Below, one piece after another: positions 7,167 to 16,361 of a stretch of DNA of 33,791 bases. Made by a program: the position numbers and the translations under genes. Origin of the DNA: Candidatus Coatesiibacteriota bacterium (GTDB taxonomy: Bacteria; JAFGND01); NCBI GenBank assembly GCA_016927185.1, contig JAFGND010000091.1, forward strand, positions 1 through 33,791, read 5' to 3'. The stretch's first letter is position 1; the number at the start of each line of letters is the position of its first letter. Below the pieces are notes generated by a model, which was not told the origin of the DNA, ran no database searches, and worked only from the letters and a program-made list of their open reading frames with translations.

Positions 7167-10100
7167 TTACTTAATTAATAGTGCAATTCCCTTTCTCATT
7201 TTTTGTGCTTCTATTTGCTCCAGCAGTACCTTTCTTTGCTTCTTCAGGATTTCCTGTTCCTGCGATTTTGTCCTTAAAATCATGTGATTTATAAGGGCAA
7301 CAGCAGCAGAAAGATTACCCATTCCAATATATGCTTGCATCAATGTCTTCAGAAGAGGTTTGTCAGATTCCAGCACAGGATCCAGATTCTGTTCTTTAGG
7401 ATAGAAGCTTCTGAGAAGAGATACTGCCTCAAGATGATCTCCCATCCTGATATAAGCTTGAGCTGAATAGAGAAGCCTTTCCTTCTGTTTATCGAAATGC
7501 CAGCCAGAAGTCTGAAGATAATTCAAGGCTTCCTTTGGTCTGTTAAGTACAAGAAGTGTCTTTGCCAGTTCAATCCTTATATCATATGATTGCTGTCCTG
7601 TTTCTTTTGCAAGTTTTTCCTTCATTTCAAGCACTTTGGCTTTCATTCCATCAGTAACACTCTGATAAATACTCTTGTATACCTGAGGATCGCTTTCCTC
7701 AAGATCGGGTAGAAGTTCAAGAGCTTCCTTGTTCCTGTTTGTCGATCTATAGAGAGAAACAAGTTCAATCTTGACTTTCTTTTCGTTTTCCTCGTCTCCC
7801 TTTATGTTCTTCAAGGCATCCAGAAGTATTTCCTCTGCTTGCTTGAACTGCTCTCTTCTAATATCCAGTTTTGCGATAGAAATAACGAGATTCAAATTGA
7901 ATTTGGTATCTGTTTTATAAAGCTCTATCAATTTTTCATATACTATATCCTTGAATTCGTTTTCTTCGTAAAGAGGAACGCTGAGTGCTGCTATTTCACT
8001 GTAATTTCTTTCCTTGAAAGCGAGTATGAATTTACAGAAAGCAAGATTCGGTACATATGAAGTCATGAAACTCTGCAAATCGAAAATTTCCTTCCTGAAA
8101 TTAAGGACTTCATTGCTGTCCATAATAAGCAAGTTCTTGATCTTCTCTATGGCATCATCCCATCTTGAAAGCGCCAGCAATAGTTTGATGAAAGCTCTCA
8201 GGATTATTTTATTATCCTTGAATCTTTTCTCCAGTTCAACGAAGCTCTTGAAAATGGTCTTTCCTTCTTCACTCAGGTCCTTTTTAGAGATCTTCTCGAG
8301 AGCCTGGACAGCTGTGTCAGGTTGATCCATTGCAAGAGACAGATCATATAAAAGATAATTGGCAGGAATATTATCAGGAACATTATCAATTATCTCCATG
8401 AGTTTCTGCATCACCTGATTTACAATCTGTGGAGATATCCTGAATGCCTCGCGTAATGCTGTAACTGCCTTGTCATAATCCTTGTCCCTGATATGAAGCA
8501 TTGCCATGTTAAGCTGGATTTGATGATCCCCTTTTATGTTCTGTGACATGTTAATGAGAAGCGGCAGAACCCTTGGACTTAATGATGTTTCAAGATCTAT
8601 AGCTTTCTGCAGATATTCTATTGCTTCCTTGGTTTTGTTTTCAAGCATGAAGAACTTACCCTTCAGGAAATTCAGTCTTCCATTATGAGGGTTATTTGCA
8701 AACAGTGAATCAGCGAATTCCTTCAGCATTGGAGCACTAACTGGCTGCAAATCTATGAATGCTAGAAGCTTTTCCACGCTGTTATCAAGCTGATTTGCAG
8801 AAGCCATGGATTTGGCAAGTTCTATTACCACATCTATCTGGTTCGGATTTTTCTTTTCAATTTCCTCAAGGATCTTGATTTTATCTCCAGTGAAAGATTC
8901 AGGAAGCAACTTGATGGAAGCCAGTGATTTATCCCATTTACCTTCTTTCGCTTCACATAATGCAACAAAAGATCTGACTTCAGGTATCTCTTTCCTTGAA
9001 AGTATATTAAGACCTGTGTCTATGCAGACTTCGTAAATCTCATTCTGGAAATATAGCTTGAGAAGAGATATCTGGGCTTCTTCATTTGCTGGATCTTTGT
9101 GAAGCACAAGATTCAGTATTTCCTTTGCCAATTCGAAATATCCTGGAGTCTCTTTTTCAAGTTTTTTGTACAGGTTCAATACTTTTTCTATCTGACTTCT
9201 GTCAATTGCAAGCCTTACCCACATAAGCCTTAATGGTGTGTTATCAATACCCTTTTGAAGTATGAGATCATCAAGGAATATGAAGATACTTTCTGGAACA
9301 CCTGTGCTTTGAAGTGAAAGTGCTTCTATGAAATTTACAATTTTTTCATAATCTCTTTGCTCAGAATAATCCTGTAATAAAAGCGACTGTACAACTTCAT
9401 TACCTGTGTTCTTCTCGTAGTATTTTTCCAAAAATGGTCTGAATGAAGACATAATTTGTGGTTTTTGAGGAATTATCTGCACTACTTGTCTCAAGAAAGT
9501 CGGTATTTCATCAGGGAATTTCCTGTCCATTGCAAGCAAAACAGGAGGCAATTCCTGGTATTGCTCATTATTCAGTAATAACTGGGCAAGATTTACCATG
9601 ATGCTTCTGCTTGAAGTCCCTGTTTTGACTATATTCTGATATATGATAATAAGCTCCTGAAGAAATGCCTGTGGTACCTTGGAAGGAATTTCACTTAACA
9701 AGTGCTGGGCAAGCTCTGTTTGCTCTAAACTTACATATAGCTGAGATAAAGCAAGCCTTATGGGGAAATTCTCCGGTTGAACCTCAAGCAAATAAGTGAG
9801 TTTGGAGACTATTGCTTCTTCCTGTGATGGGTCTCTCTGAATTGACTGAATAAATAACTTGACACTTTCCTGGGTTTTCCCTGAATTCAAATATGCATCT
9901 GCAAGCATGAACATTGCAGAGCTGTTTTCAGGATCCAGTTTCAGCAATTCATTAAGAACAGGTATTAACTTGTCATTCTGATCAGGAGCCTGATTATGGG
10001 CAATTTCTATCTCCTGAATGGCATTTGTCGCCTGACCCATATGAATGTAGATCTCTGCAAGTGCAAGTCTATAGGTAGGATTTTGTGGATCACTTCTCAG

Positions 10101-11006
10101 TCTAAGTCTGAATTTCTCTACAACCTGAGGACCTATATGAGGTTGAGTTTGAACAAGATTTTTGAGAGTAGGCATGGCTATATCAGGTCTTCCAGCCATC
10201 ATAGCTATTTGTCCGTAACCAAGAAGAAGATTTGGGTCATCCCTGGTCTCCTCAAGAGATGCTTCCAGTAGTTCAAGCAATGTCTTGCCAAACTGTGGTT
10301 TTATTTGAAGTATAACCATCATTTCTTCTATAGCGTCTTTAGGCATTTTCAGCGAGAGATGTATCTTTGCAAGAGCAAGTCTATAATTTATATTCTGTTT
10401 ATCAGCATAAAGGCTTCTTTTCAGCTCACTAATGATATGATCCACTTCCTCGTTGGAAATCTTGCCTATTCTTGTCAGCAGTTCCATATACTCATCATCA
10501 TGTCCTGCCTTCTTGTTAAGAAGAGCCAGGTAATAGAGCAATGAAATGAATTTATATGAATATGGCATGTGAGAGTCCTTGAAACTACCTTCCATCTGCT
10601 CCATTTTCTTTGTCTGTTCAGAAATCTCTTCATCCAGCGATCTTTCAGGAAATCTCTTCAATACGTTATTTGTGGCAGCGAGATCACGAGTTGCAAGATA
10701 TAATTGTGCAAGAAGTGATGCCATTTCCTTGTTAAATGGTAACTCAAAGAAATTATCTTCAAGAAACTTCAGAACTACATCTTTCTTTTCTGGAAAGACT
10801 TGTAAAACTTTTTTAAGCTGCTTGTTTATTTCTTCAATGTTCTCCACTTTCCTGTAAAGCAATACAAGCTCCCATAGAATTTCAAAGCTTTTTGGAAATT
10901 CCAGGGTTGCTTTGTCAAGTCTCTCTATAGCCTTGTCTATTCTTCCCTTATCTGAGAACTCCCTTGCCTTCTTTAATGCCTTGTCTGGAGTATTTGAGAA
11001 AAGCAT
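7167..11006 (-). CDS. Giant tetratricopeptide-repeat protein (1279 residues)
   Basis: The whole protein reads as alpha-helical TPR-type repeats. Clear units include NYRLALAKIHLSLKMPKDAI, TYRLALAEIYIHMGQATNAI, SAMFMLADAYLNSGKTQESV and PIRLALSQLYVSLEQTELAQ, each with a helix-breaking Pro near the end. There is no signal peptide, transmembrane segment or recognisable catalytic domain, so it is probably a cytoplasmic scaffold. The start ATG at 11006 has an excellent GGAGG five bases upstream. The stop is nine bases before comF, while 99 bp separate it from the propeller-lipoprotein gene upstream; that gap contains a TTGACA (reverse strand, 11075-11080), so it may have its own promoter. Function beyond protein-protein interaction cannot be assigned. 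Confidence 0.85.
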   Translation of the reverse strand: MLFSNTPDKALKKAREFSDKGRIDKAIERLDKATLEFPKSFEILWELVLLYRKVENIEEINKQLKKVLQVFPEKKDVVLKFLEDNFFELPFNKEMASLLAQLYLATRDLAATNNVLKRFPERSLDEEISEQTKKMEQMEGSFKDSHMPYSYKFISLLYYLALLNKKAGHDDEYMELLTRIGKISNEEVDHIISELKRSLYADKQNINYRLALAKIHLSLKMPKDAIEEMMVILQIKPQFGKTLLELLEASLEETRDDPNLLLGYGQIAMMAGRPDIAMPTLKNLVQTQPHIGPQVVEKFRLRLRSDPQNPTYRLALAEIYIHMGQATNAIQEIEIAHNQAPDQNDKLIPVLNELLKLDPENSSAMFMLADAYLNSGKTQESVKLFIQSIQRDPSQEEAIVSKLTYLLEVQPENFPIRLALSQLYVSLEQTELAQHLLSEIPSKVPQAFLQELIIIYQNIVKTGTSSRSIMVNLAQLLLNNEQYQELPPVLLAMDRKFPDEIPTFLRQVVQIIPQKPQIMSSFRPFLEKYYEKNTGNEVVQSLLLQDYSEQRDYEKIVNFIEALSLQSTGVPESIFIFLDDLILQKGIDNTPLRLMWVRLAIDRSQIEKVLNLYKKLEKETPGYFELAKEILNLVLHKDPANEEAQISLLKLYFQNEIYEVCIDTGLNILSRKEIPEVRSFVALCEAKEGKWDKSLASIKLLPESFTGDKIKILEEIEKKNPNQIDVVIELAKSMASANQLDNSVEKLLAFIDLQPVSAPMLKEFADSLFANNPHNGRLNFLKGKFFMLENKTKEAIEYLQKAIDLETSLSPRVLPLLINMSQNIKGDHQIQLNMAMLHIRDKDYDKAVTALREAFRISPQIVNQVMQKLMEIIDNVPDNIPANYLLYDLSLAMDQPDTAVQALEKISKKDLSEEGKTIFKSFVELEKRFKDNKIILRAFIKLLLALSRWDDAIEKIKNLLIMDSNEVLNFRKEIFDLQSFMTSYVPNLAFCKFILAFKERNYSEIAALSVPLYEENEFKDIVYEKLIELYKTDTKFNLNLVISIAKLDIRREQFKQAEEILLDALKNIKGDEENEKKVKIELVSLYRSTNRNKEALELLPDLEESDPQVYKSIYQSVTDGMKAKVLEMKEKLAKETGQQSYDIRIELAKTLLVLNRPKEALNYLQTSGWHFDKQKERLLYSAQAYIRMGDHLEAVSLLRSFYPKEQNLDPVLESDKPLLKTLMQAYIGMGNLSAAVALINHMILRTKSQEQEILKKQRKVLLEQIEAQKMRKGIALLIK

Positions 11007-11105
11007 ATCCCCCTCCTAAAATTCAGCTGCCCTTGTAAAATACATTCGGATTGAAAATATAAGTTTTAAACTAATGTCAAGTCTTTTTGATTTTTTTGCC
11101 TATAA

Positions 11106-12845
11106 TTATTTCTTTATATAGTAAATAGCTAATCCATGCCTGTAGGTAGAATAAGCAAAACTGCCATTTTCAAGGAATACGACACTGCTTATCTGATTTG
11201 AAACAAGATCATTCTTGAATTGAACCCATTTATCATTCTTGTAGCAGAAAATTCCTTCATTGAAAGTTCCAAACCACATTGATCCATCACGTGATTGTGC
11301 AATGCTGGTAACAGAAATATTACCCTTTATAGGAACATCACTTTCTAAAGAATACAAACCATTCTTCCATGAAGAGATCCAGAGTTTCCTCAAGTTATCC
11401 ACAAAGAGGGATTTTATATATAATGCCTTTCGTATTTTATTCGCTGGATGAATGGAATATGAAAGATTGCCATCTGAAAGAAGTTCACACAAGCCATATC
11501 CGTAAGTTCCCACTAATATCCTTTTGTTGACAACAGCCATATCAGTAAGAGGAACATCGCTTTTCAGAATGCATTTCATAGAGCCATTTTCATATTCATA
11601 GATATTCTCCCTGTCCACAAGATAATATTTGTTGTCGAATTTCCTTATGGATTGTGCAGAAGGGGGGAATTCATCAAGCCTGCATTCGCTTATGAATCCA
11701 AGATTGTTCTTTTTTCCGTAAGCCCAGCCGTTTCTCAGAAATCCTATGAAACTTGTTCCGTCTTCATCCTGTGAGCATACTGTACAGTATTCAATTTTAT
11801 GCTTGTCCTTGTCTTCAATATTAAACACTATGGAATTATCTATATAGCTAATGCCCTTCAAATGACTCACAATCAGCTTATTATGTAGGCAAGATATGGA
11901 AGAAATAGATCTGTCCATGATTGCATTTTCATTTTCCAAAAAAGCCCATGATGATGATTTCTGCCTGAGAAAACCCTTGTCTGAAGCAGCATAAAGCTTT
12001 CCCTTCCAGTAACAGATTTCATTTATATAGCCGAAATCATTCCTGTCATTGAGGAATCCCCTGTCTGTACCTATGAAAGGGTAGTAATAGCATGTTATAA
12101 CCTCATTTTTTGCCTTGTAAATCCATTTATAAAGCTTCCCATCATTATCAAGTGAATATATTCCATTCTCATCGCAAACCGTAAGATATTGCCCATTTGC
12201 ATACAATGCATTTATCCTGGAGTAAGGAAATATACCAAATCTTGAAAAATTTTTGTTTTCCCATTTCCATAAGCCCTGATATCTTGTTCCAGCAATGATT
12301 TTACCCCAATAATCCTTTATACATGTAATGCTCGCATCACAGATTCTGTCTTTTATGGAAAAATTCTGTATCTTTCCATCATTTTTTACATAAATACCAA
12401 GACCATCATATCCAACAAACAGGTTTCCGTTTGAAGATGCTAGTATTGCACTTACATGACCTGAAGGAAAATCTGCATTGCGTTTTAAAATTCTTTCATC
12501 AATAAGTTCAAACAAGCCTGAGTTTTCAGTTCCGATAAGAACCTTCCCCTTGCTGCAAAATAAACAGGTAACTGCATCTGGAGGCGATTTAATTCTCTTA
12601 ATCGATTTTGAATCATATTTGTAAACTCCTCCAGTTGAACCGATCAAGATATATTTGTCGAGAGGCAGAATGGTATTTACAGGTGCAAAGGGATAAAAGA
12701 ACACAGCTTCCCTGCCAAGAAATTCCCCTAATTCATCTTTTTTCGAGGTTGCAGGGATTACCTTTTTCTGCTCAATTTCTTTTTTGGAGCAGCCTGAAAG
12801 TATATATATGGAAAATATGAATAAAAGAATCAGTAATTTTGTCAC
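11106..12845 (-). CDS. Lipoprotein with Reg_prop-like beta-propeller
   Basis: The 579-residue product begins with a lipoprotein signal (LLILLFIFSIYILSGC, canonical lipobox LSGC with Cys19) and is probably anchored in a cell-envelope membrane. The rest is made of repeating strands such as YILIGSTGGVYKYD, VLIGTENSGLFEL, IIAGTRYQGLWKW, ILVGTYGYGLCEL and MWFGTFNEGIFCY, the pattern of two-component-regulator (Reg_prop) propellers. No histidine kinase domain follows, so it would be a stand-alone propeller. The start is GTG, overlapping the uridine phosphorylase stop as GTGA (12842-12845), which implies translational coupling. No ligand can be inferred. Confidence 0.8.
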   Translation of the reverse strand: MTKLLILLFIFSIYILSGCSKKEIEQKKVIPATSKKDELGEFLGREAVFFYPFAPVNTILPLDKYILIGSTGGVYKYDSKSIKRIKSPPDAVTCLFCSKGKVLIGTENSGLFELIDERILKRNADFPSGHVSAILASSNGNLFVGYDGLGIYVKNDGKIQNFSIKDRICDASITCIKDYWGKIIAGTRYQGLWKWENKNFSRFGIFPYSRINALYANGQYLTVCDENGIYSLDNDGKLYKWIYKAKNEVITCYYYPFIGTDRGFLNDRNDFGYINEICYWKGKLYAASDKGFLRQKSSSWAFLENENAIMDRSISSISCLHNKLIVSHLKGISYIDNSIVFNIEDKDKHKIEYCTVCSQDEDGTSFIGFLRNGWAYGKKNNLGFISECRLDEFPPSAQSIRKFDNKYYLVDRENIYEYENGSMKCILKSDVPLTDMAVVNKRILVGTYGYGLCELLSDGNLSYSIHPANKIRKALYIKSLFVDNLRKLWISSWKNGLYSLESDVPIKGNISVTSIAQSRDGSMWFGTFNEGIFCYKNDKWVQFKNDLVSNQISSVVFLENGSFAYSTYRHGLAIYYIKK

Positions 12846-13609
12846 ATATCTTCATCTATCAAACTTTTTATCGCATTAACTGCAACTTCTATTGTCCTTT
12901 TTACTGTTTCTGCCTTCAAATCCATCGCAACATGCTCGCTTTTGGCTCTTGCTGCGATTATACCACAAACGCATCCTGCTGAAAGTCCCATTGTGCTGCA
13001 TAGTACAAACATTGTCGCTGCTTCCATTTCATAATTCAAGACATTAAGTTTCTGCCATTCCTCTAAGCTTCCTCTTAAATGCCTGGGTACATAAGCAGAG
13101 AAACTGTCATATCTTTCCTGACCCTGATAAAAAGTTGCAGAAGAGGCAGTGATACCTACCCTGTAAGGATATCCAAGTTTTTTTGCACTTTTTATCAAGT
13201 GAAAAAGAATAGAAGGATCAGAAACTGCAGGATAAGTCATCGGGGCAAAGTGATCAGAAGCACCATCCAGCCTGACTGCTCCATTGGTAATAACTATTGT
13301 ACCCACACTGATATCTTCCTGTATGGAGCCGGAAGTTCCTATCCTAATGAATTTTTTTATACCTAGTTCAGCAAGTTCCTCGATTGCAATTGATGTAGAA
13401 GGTCCACCTATCCCTGTAGAGCAAGTTATTACTGGAGTGTTTTCTATGAATGACAGATAGGAATGATATTCTCTGTTATATGCCAGTTCCCTGGAATTCT
13501 GGTCAATTTCCTCTGCTATTGGTTTTACTCTTCCTGGATCTCCAGGCAATAATGCTATAGTTGAACCTTCCAGCTGATCCTGTGAGAGATCAAGGTGATA
13601 TACGGGCAT
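12842..13609 (-). CDS. udp: Uridine phosphorylase
   Basis: The 255-residue protein aligns by eye along its whole length with the nucleoside phosphorylase family, closest to bacterial Udp. It has LLPGDPGRVKPIAEEID near the N-terminus, CSTGIGGPSTSIAIEELAELG, FIRIGTSGSIQ, VRLDGASDHFAP, GITASSATFYQGQERYD and the substrate motif LNYEMEAATMF. It reversibly phosphorolyses uridine to uracil and ribose-1-phosphate in the cytoplasm (pyrimidine salvage). AAGGAG precedes the ATG with good spacing. It lies between genes for exported proteins in one operon-like run, nine bases after the upstream stop. Confidence 0.93.
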   Translation of the reverse strand: MPVYHLDLSQDQLEGSTIALLPGDPGRVKPIAEEIDQNSRELAYNREYHSYLSFIENTPVITCSTGIGGPSTSIAIEELAELGIKKFIRIGTSGSIQEDISVGTIVITNGAVRLDGASDHFAPMTYPAVSDPSILFHLIKSAKKLGYPYRVGITASSATFYQGQERYDSFSAYVPRHLRGSLEEWQKLNVLNYEMEAATMFVLCSTMGLSAGCVCGIIAARAKSEHVAMDLKAETVKRTIEVAVNAIKSLIDEDM

Positions 13610-13618
13610 TATTTCTCC

Positions 13619-15319
13619 TTATTTTTTCTCCGAAATGACTATCAGGTCATGTCTGTCCATCTCCAGAGTAATGGAAACCAGAGAGGATTTCTCAGTTGAG
13701 CTTGTTTTTCCTTCCCTGTCTCTCTTGAATACAACACAATTACCAAGTTTCCTGGGGAGGGTAAGTTCCACCTTCTGGTAATCTATCGGATTGAAAACTG
13801 CTATCCTGTCATTATAAGATATGAACAAGGTTGCTGGTTTGTCTATTACTTTCTTCTGAAGTGATATGAAAAGGTAATACTGTAAACTCAAATGTGGAAC
13901 CGGGTGGTTTATTATTATGAAGTTATCTTTTACGGCAATAACTGGACAGTCATTTTCATCTATGATTTTCTTCCAGTCATCTAAATTAATCCTGAGAGGT
14001 CCTTGTTTCCATGTCCATGCCTTGTTCAGTGATTTGTGTGACCATCTGGATGATGACAATGATTCTGCACTTGAATTATTCTTTCCTGTTATTTCATAAA
14101 TTGCATCCCAGGATTTATCTTTCCCCGGATTTCCAGTGAAATGCAGGATAATTTTTTTACCTGATTTCAGACTGCTTTCAAGCCAGTCCGGCAGTTTGCT
14201 CTTGTTTCCCTGTGCACTGTCATTAGGAAGTATCAAATACAGGATTTCAGATTTCTGTACCGGTTCATTGCTGAGAATTGGTTTATATCCTGCTGCATCC
14301 AGAGCACTTGAAGCAAACTGCAAGGCATAAGTTCCTTCTATCCTGTTCTTGCGGGATGTCAGATCCACTATGTTGGCAATAGCTCTTTCATCTTTAGAAT
14401 ATGGAAACTTGTCCATTATTGCTTTTGCAGATGAAGGTTTGAATTTGACAAGTTCCTTCCATTCCTTATCTGTAGAGACCCAGCCAGGTTTGACGAAAAA
14501 TCCTCTTGCGTTATTGGCAATTTTTCTGTAAATCCACGTATTAATCATGGCTACTGATGAAAAGCCGTAGCCAGTTCTTCCATAAGGCGAGGTATTTACC
14601 CAGACAGGCTTTTCATTACCTTTTGCCCATGCTGAAATGACATTCCCCTCTGCCATATCTGAGAATGGATAAGCTCTTATGAAATCTTCAGCACTTTCAG
14701 GATATGATGCGAAATCCTCAGTTATGAATCTGTCAGCAGAAGAATATACTACAGAGGAAACAAGCATTCCTTTCTGCGTAAGAATCATCTTTCTTATATC
14801 AGTGTAATATTCTTCAGATAAATTGGATATTGCAAAATTGTATATATCACTTTTCAGGGATGATTCGTTTAAAATCATTGTTAGATTGCTTTTGTTTAAA
14901 GGTAATCCTGCTATCGGATCATTACCAATTTCGGATTCTGTCTTGTATTGAAGCAGTCCCAGATTACCAATTACGGTAAATCCTTTCTCTTTGGCTACTC
15001 CTGCACCACATATGTAATAATCCCAGGATGACAGGTAGTTGAGTTTGGATAGAATTGACGAATGAAACAAAGGTCTTCCATCATCAGACATCATATCAAG
15101 TATTATGCAATTATATCCTTTCTTCTTGCATAAATCAAGGAATTCCCGTGCATTATCTTTTCTCATGCCTGCCGTTGTTGCTTCATATCCTGTAGCATAA
15201 TTCCTGCTTATGAAATCAAGAGGAGAAAGCATGAGACCATAACTTACATCAAGATTATCCTGAAGTGCAAATATTGAACCGAAAGCAAGAAGCATTATAT
15301 AAAAATATTTACCTGACAT
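13619..15319 (-). CDS. Exported protein, possibly glycoside-hydrolase-like barrel
   Basis: The 566-residue product has an N-terminal signal peptide (YFYIMLLAFGSIFA). The N-terminal half shows alternating strand/helix units such as GYNCIILDMMSDDGR, GFTVIGNLGLLQY, LVSSVVYSSADRF and KPVWVNTSPYG, reminiscent of (beta/alpha)8 glycosidase-like domains. A Rossmann-like middle (about 350-420, with SEILYLILPNDS and GKKIILHFTGNPG) recalls the trimerisation-type domain of beta-galactosidases. A C-terminal beta-rich part ends LVSITLEMDRHDLIVI, a typical closing beta-sandwich. Putative catalytic acids cannot be assigned with confidence. A GAAAGGAAA precedes the ATG. A polysaccharide-related role is inference from fold impression only. 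Confidence 0.65.
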   Translation of the reverse strand: MSGKYFYIMLLAFGSIFALQDNLDVSYGLMLSPLDFISRNYATGYEATTAGMRKDNAREFLDLCKKKGYNCIILDMMSDDGRPLFHSSILSKLNYLSSWDYYICGAGVAKEKGFTVIGNLGLLQYKTESEIGNDPIAGLPLNKSNLTMILNESSLKSDIYNFAISNLSEEYYTDIRKMILTQKGMLVSSVVYSSADRFITEDFASYPESAEDFIRAYPFSDMAEGNVISAWAKGNEKPVWVNTSPYGRTGYGFSSVAMINTWIYRKIANNARGFFVKPGWVSTDKEWKELVKFKPSSAKAIMDKFPYSKDERAIANIVDLTSRKNRIEGTYALQFASSALDAAGYKPILSNEPVQKSEILYLILPNDSAQGNKSKLPDWLESSLKSGKKIILHFTGNPGKDKSWDAIYEITGKNNSSAESLSSSRWSHKSLNKAWTWKQGPLRINLDDWKKIIDENDCPVIAVKDNFIIINHPVPHLSLQYYLFISLQKKVIDKPATLFISYNDRIAVFNPIDYQKVELTLPRKLGNCVVFKRDREGKTSSTEKSSLVSITLEMDRHDLIVISEKK

Positions 15320-15364
15320 TTCATTTCCTTTCCCTGATGTAAGATAGTCTTGTCAAGAAAGTAA

Positions 15365-16198
15365 TCATTCATCAGTATCGTCAGAGTCTTTTTCTTCTTC
15401 TTCCTTCTCTTCCTTTTCCTCGTCTTCTCCATCATTCGGTTCTTCCTTGCTGTAAACAAGTTTGAATTCACCGCTAACTTTTTTTGCCTTGTTGAGGAAT
15501 TTTCCGCTTATTTCTTTCCCCTTTTTTGTTCCCTTGAAATTATATGTATTCCTGAATTTCATTGAACCTGATATATCATCCTTCTTTATCTTGAGTTCTT
15601 CAAACTTGTTCTCGGTTTCCTCTTGTCTTGGCAAGGTAAACTTGTATGTTCCTCCATAAGAATTTTTCTTGAATTCTATACTTATTTCAAGAGGAAATGA
15701 ATATTCCTTGCCCTGTTCTCCAAAAGTTGCCTTTCCTTTGAAAAGCCCAATCCATGATACTTTCTCATCTGGTTTTTCATCAGGTTCATCACTTCCTGTT
15801 ATAACCCTCTTTTTTGTAAGAACTTGTGGTGAAACTATTACCTTATCATAATCATAAAAGCTGAAAAATTTGTAATCCGATGTATCCAGGTTGGCAAGCA
15901 GGATTATCTCATTATCCTTGTTAGTCGCAAACAGATAAGTTACATCCTTCTTGGTGATGTAAGGGAATACCCTTTCCCCTTTCTTGTAAACCTGTATGAT
16001 TTTGGTTTCTCCTTCCTTGATTGTTCCCCTTATTACCTTTCCTATTATTATGCTTGCTGCACCTTTTTTGTATTCAATAATTTTTCCCTCGAATAGCAGG
16101 GGAGCATTCTGGATAGTTTCAATGGATGAAATAGTTAATGCTTTCGCAAACATCAAATTGAAGCTTGTTATTAATATCAATATAACAGTCCTGTACAT
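15365..16198 (-). CDS. Exported hypothetical protein with highly acidic C-terminal tail
   Basis: The 277-residue product has a signal peptide (TVILILITSFNLMFA, ending near Ala20). An OB/NTR-like N-terminal half follows (PLLFEGKIIEY, ASIIIGKVIRG and VTYLFATNKDNEI strands), then a beta-rich segment of repeated short K/F/G strands (YSFPLEISIEF, GTYKFTLP, GSMKFRNTYNFKG, SGKFLNKAKKVSGEFKL) that may form an up-and-down barrel. The last ~28 residues are nearly all Asp/Glu with a few Lys, possibly a calcium- or cation-binding tail. GAGG precedes the ATG. It is the first cistron of the reverse run to comF, and a TTGACA lies upstream (reverse strand, 16247-16252). I do not recognise a family. Confidence 0.65.
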   Translation of the reverse strand: MYRTVILILITSFNLMFAKALTISSIETIQNAPLLFEGKIIEYKKGAASIIIGKVIRGTIKEGETKIIQVYKKGERVFPYITKKDVTYLFATNKDNEIILLANLDTSDYKFFSFYDYDKVIVSPQVLTKKRVITGSDEPDEKPDEKVSWIGLFKGKATFGEQGKEYSFPLEISIEFKKNSYGGTYKFTLPRQEETENKFEELKIKKDDISGSMKFRNTYNFKGTKKGKEISGKFLNKAKKVSGEFKLVYSKEEPNDGEDEEKEEKEEEEKDSDDTDE

Positions 16199-16338
16199 TT
16201 TTACCTCACTATTTTTTGTTTACAATGCCCTAAAACATAAAGGCTGTGTCAAGTAGTTTAAGAAGCCTTAATAAACATTTATTGCAAAATAAGGACTAAA
16301 AAAAAAGTGATGAAAACAGACTTCAGGAAAAGCAAAAG

Positions 16339-16361
16339 CAGCTTTCATATCAGGAAAGCTG
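16339..16361 (-). terminator. Rho-independent terminator candidate after the radical SAM gene
   Basis: CAGCTTTC (16339-16346) and GAAAGCTG (16354-16361) form an 8-bp stem with a 7-nt loop. It lies immediately after the stop of the reverse-strand radical SAM gene and is followed on that strand by a CTTTTGCTTTT tract. It separates that gene from the exported-protein operon downstream. Confidence 0.65.
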
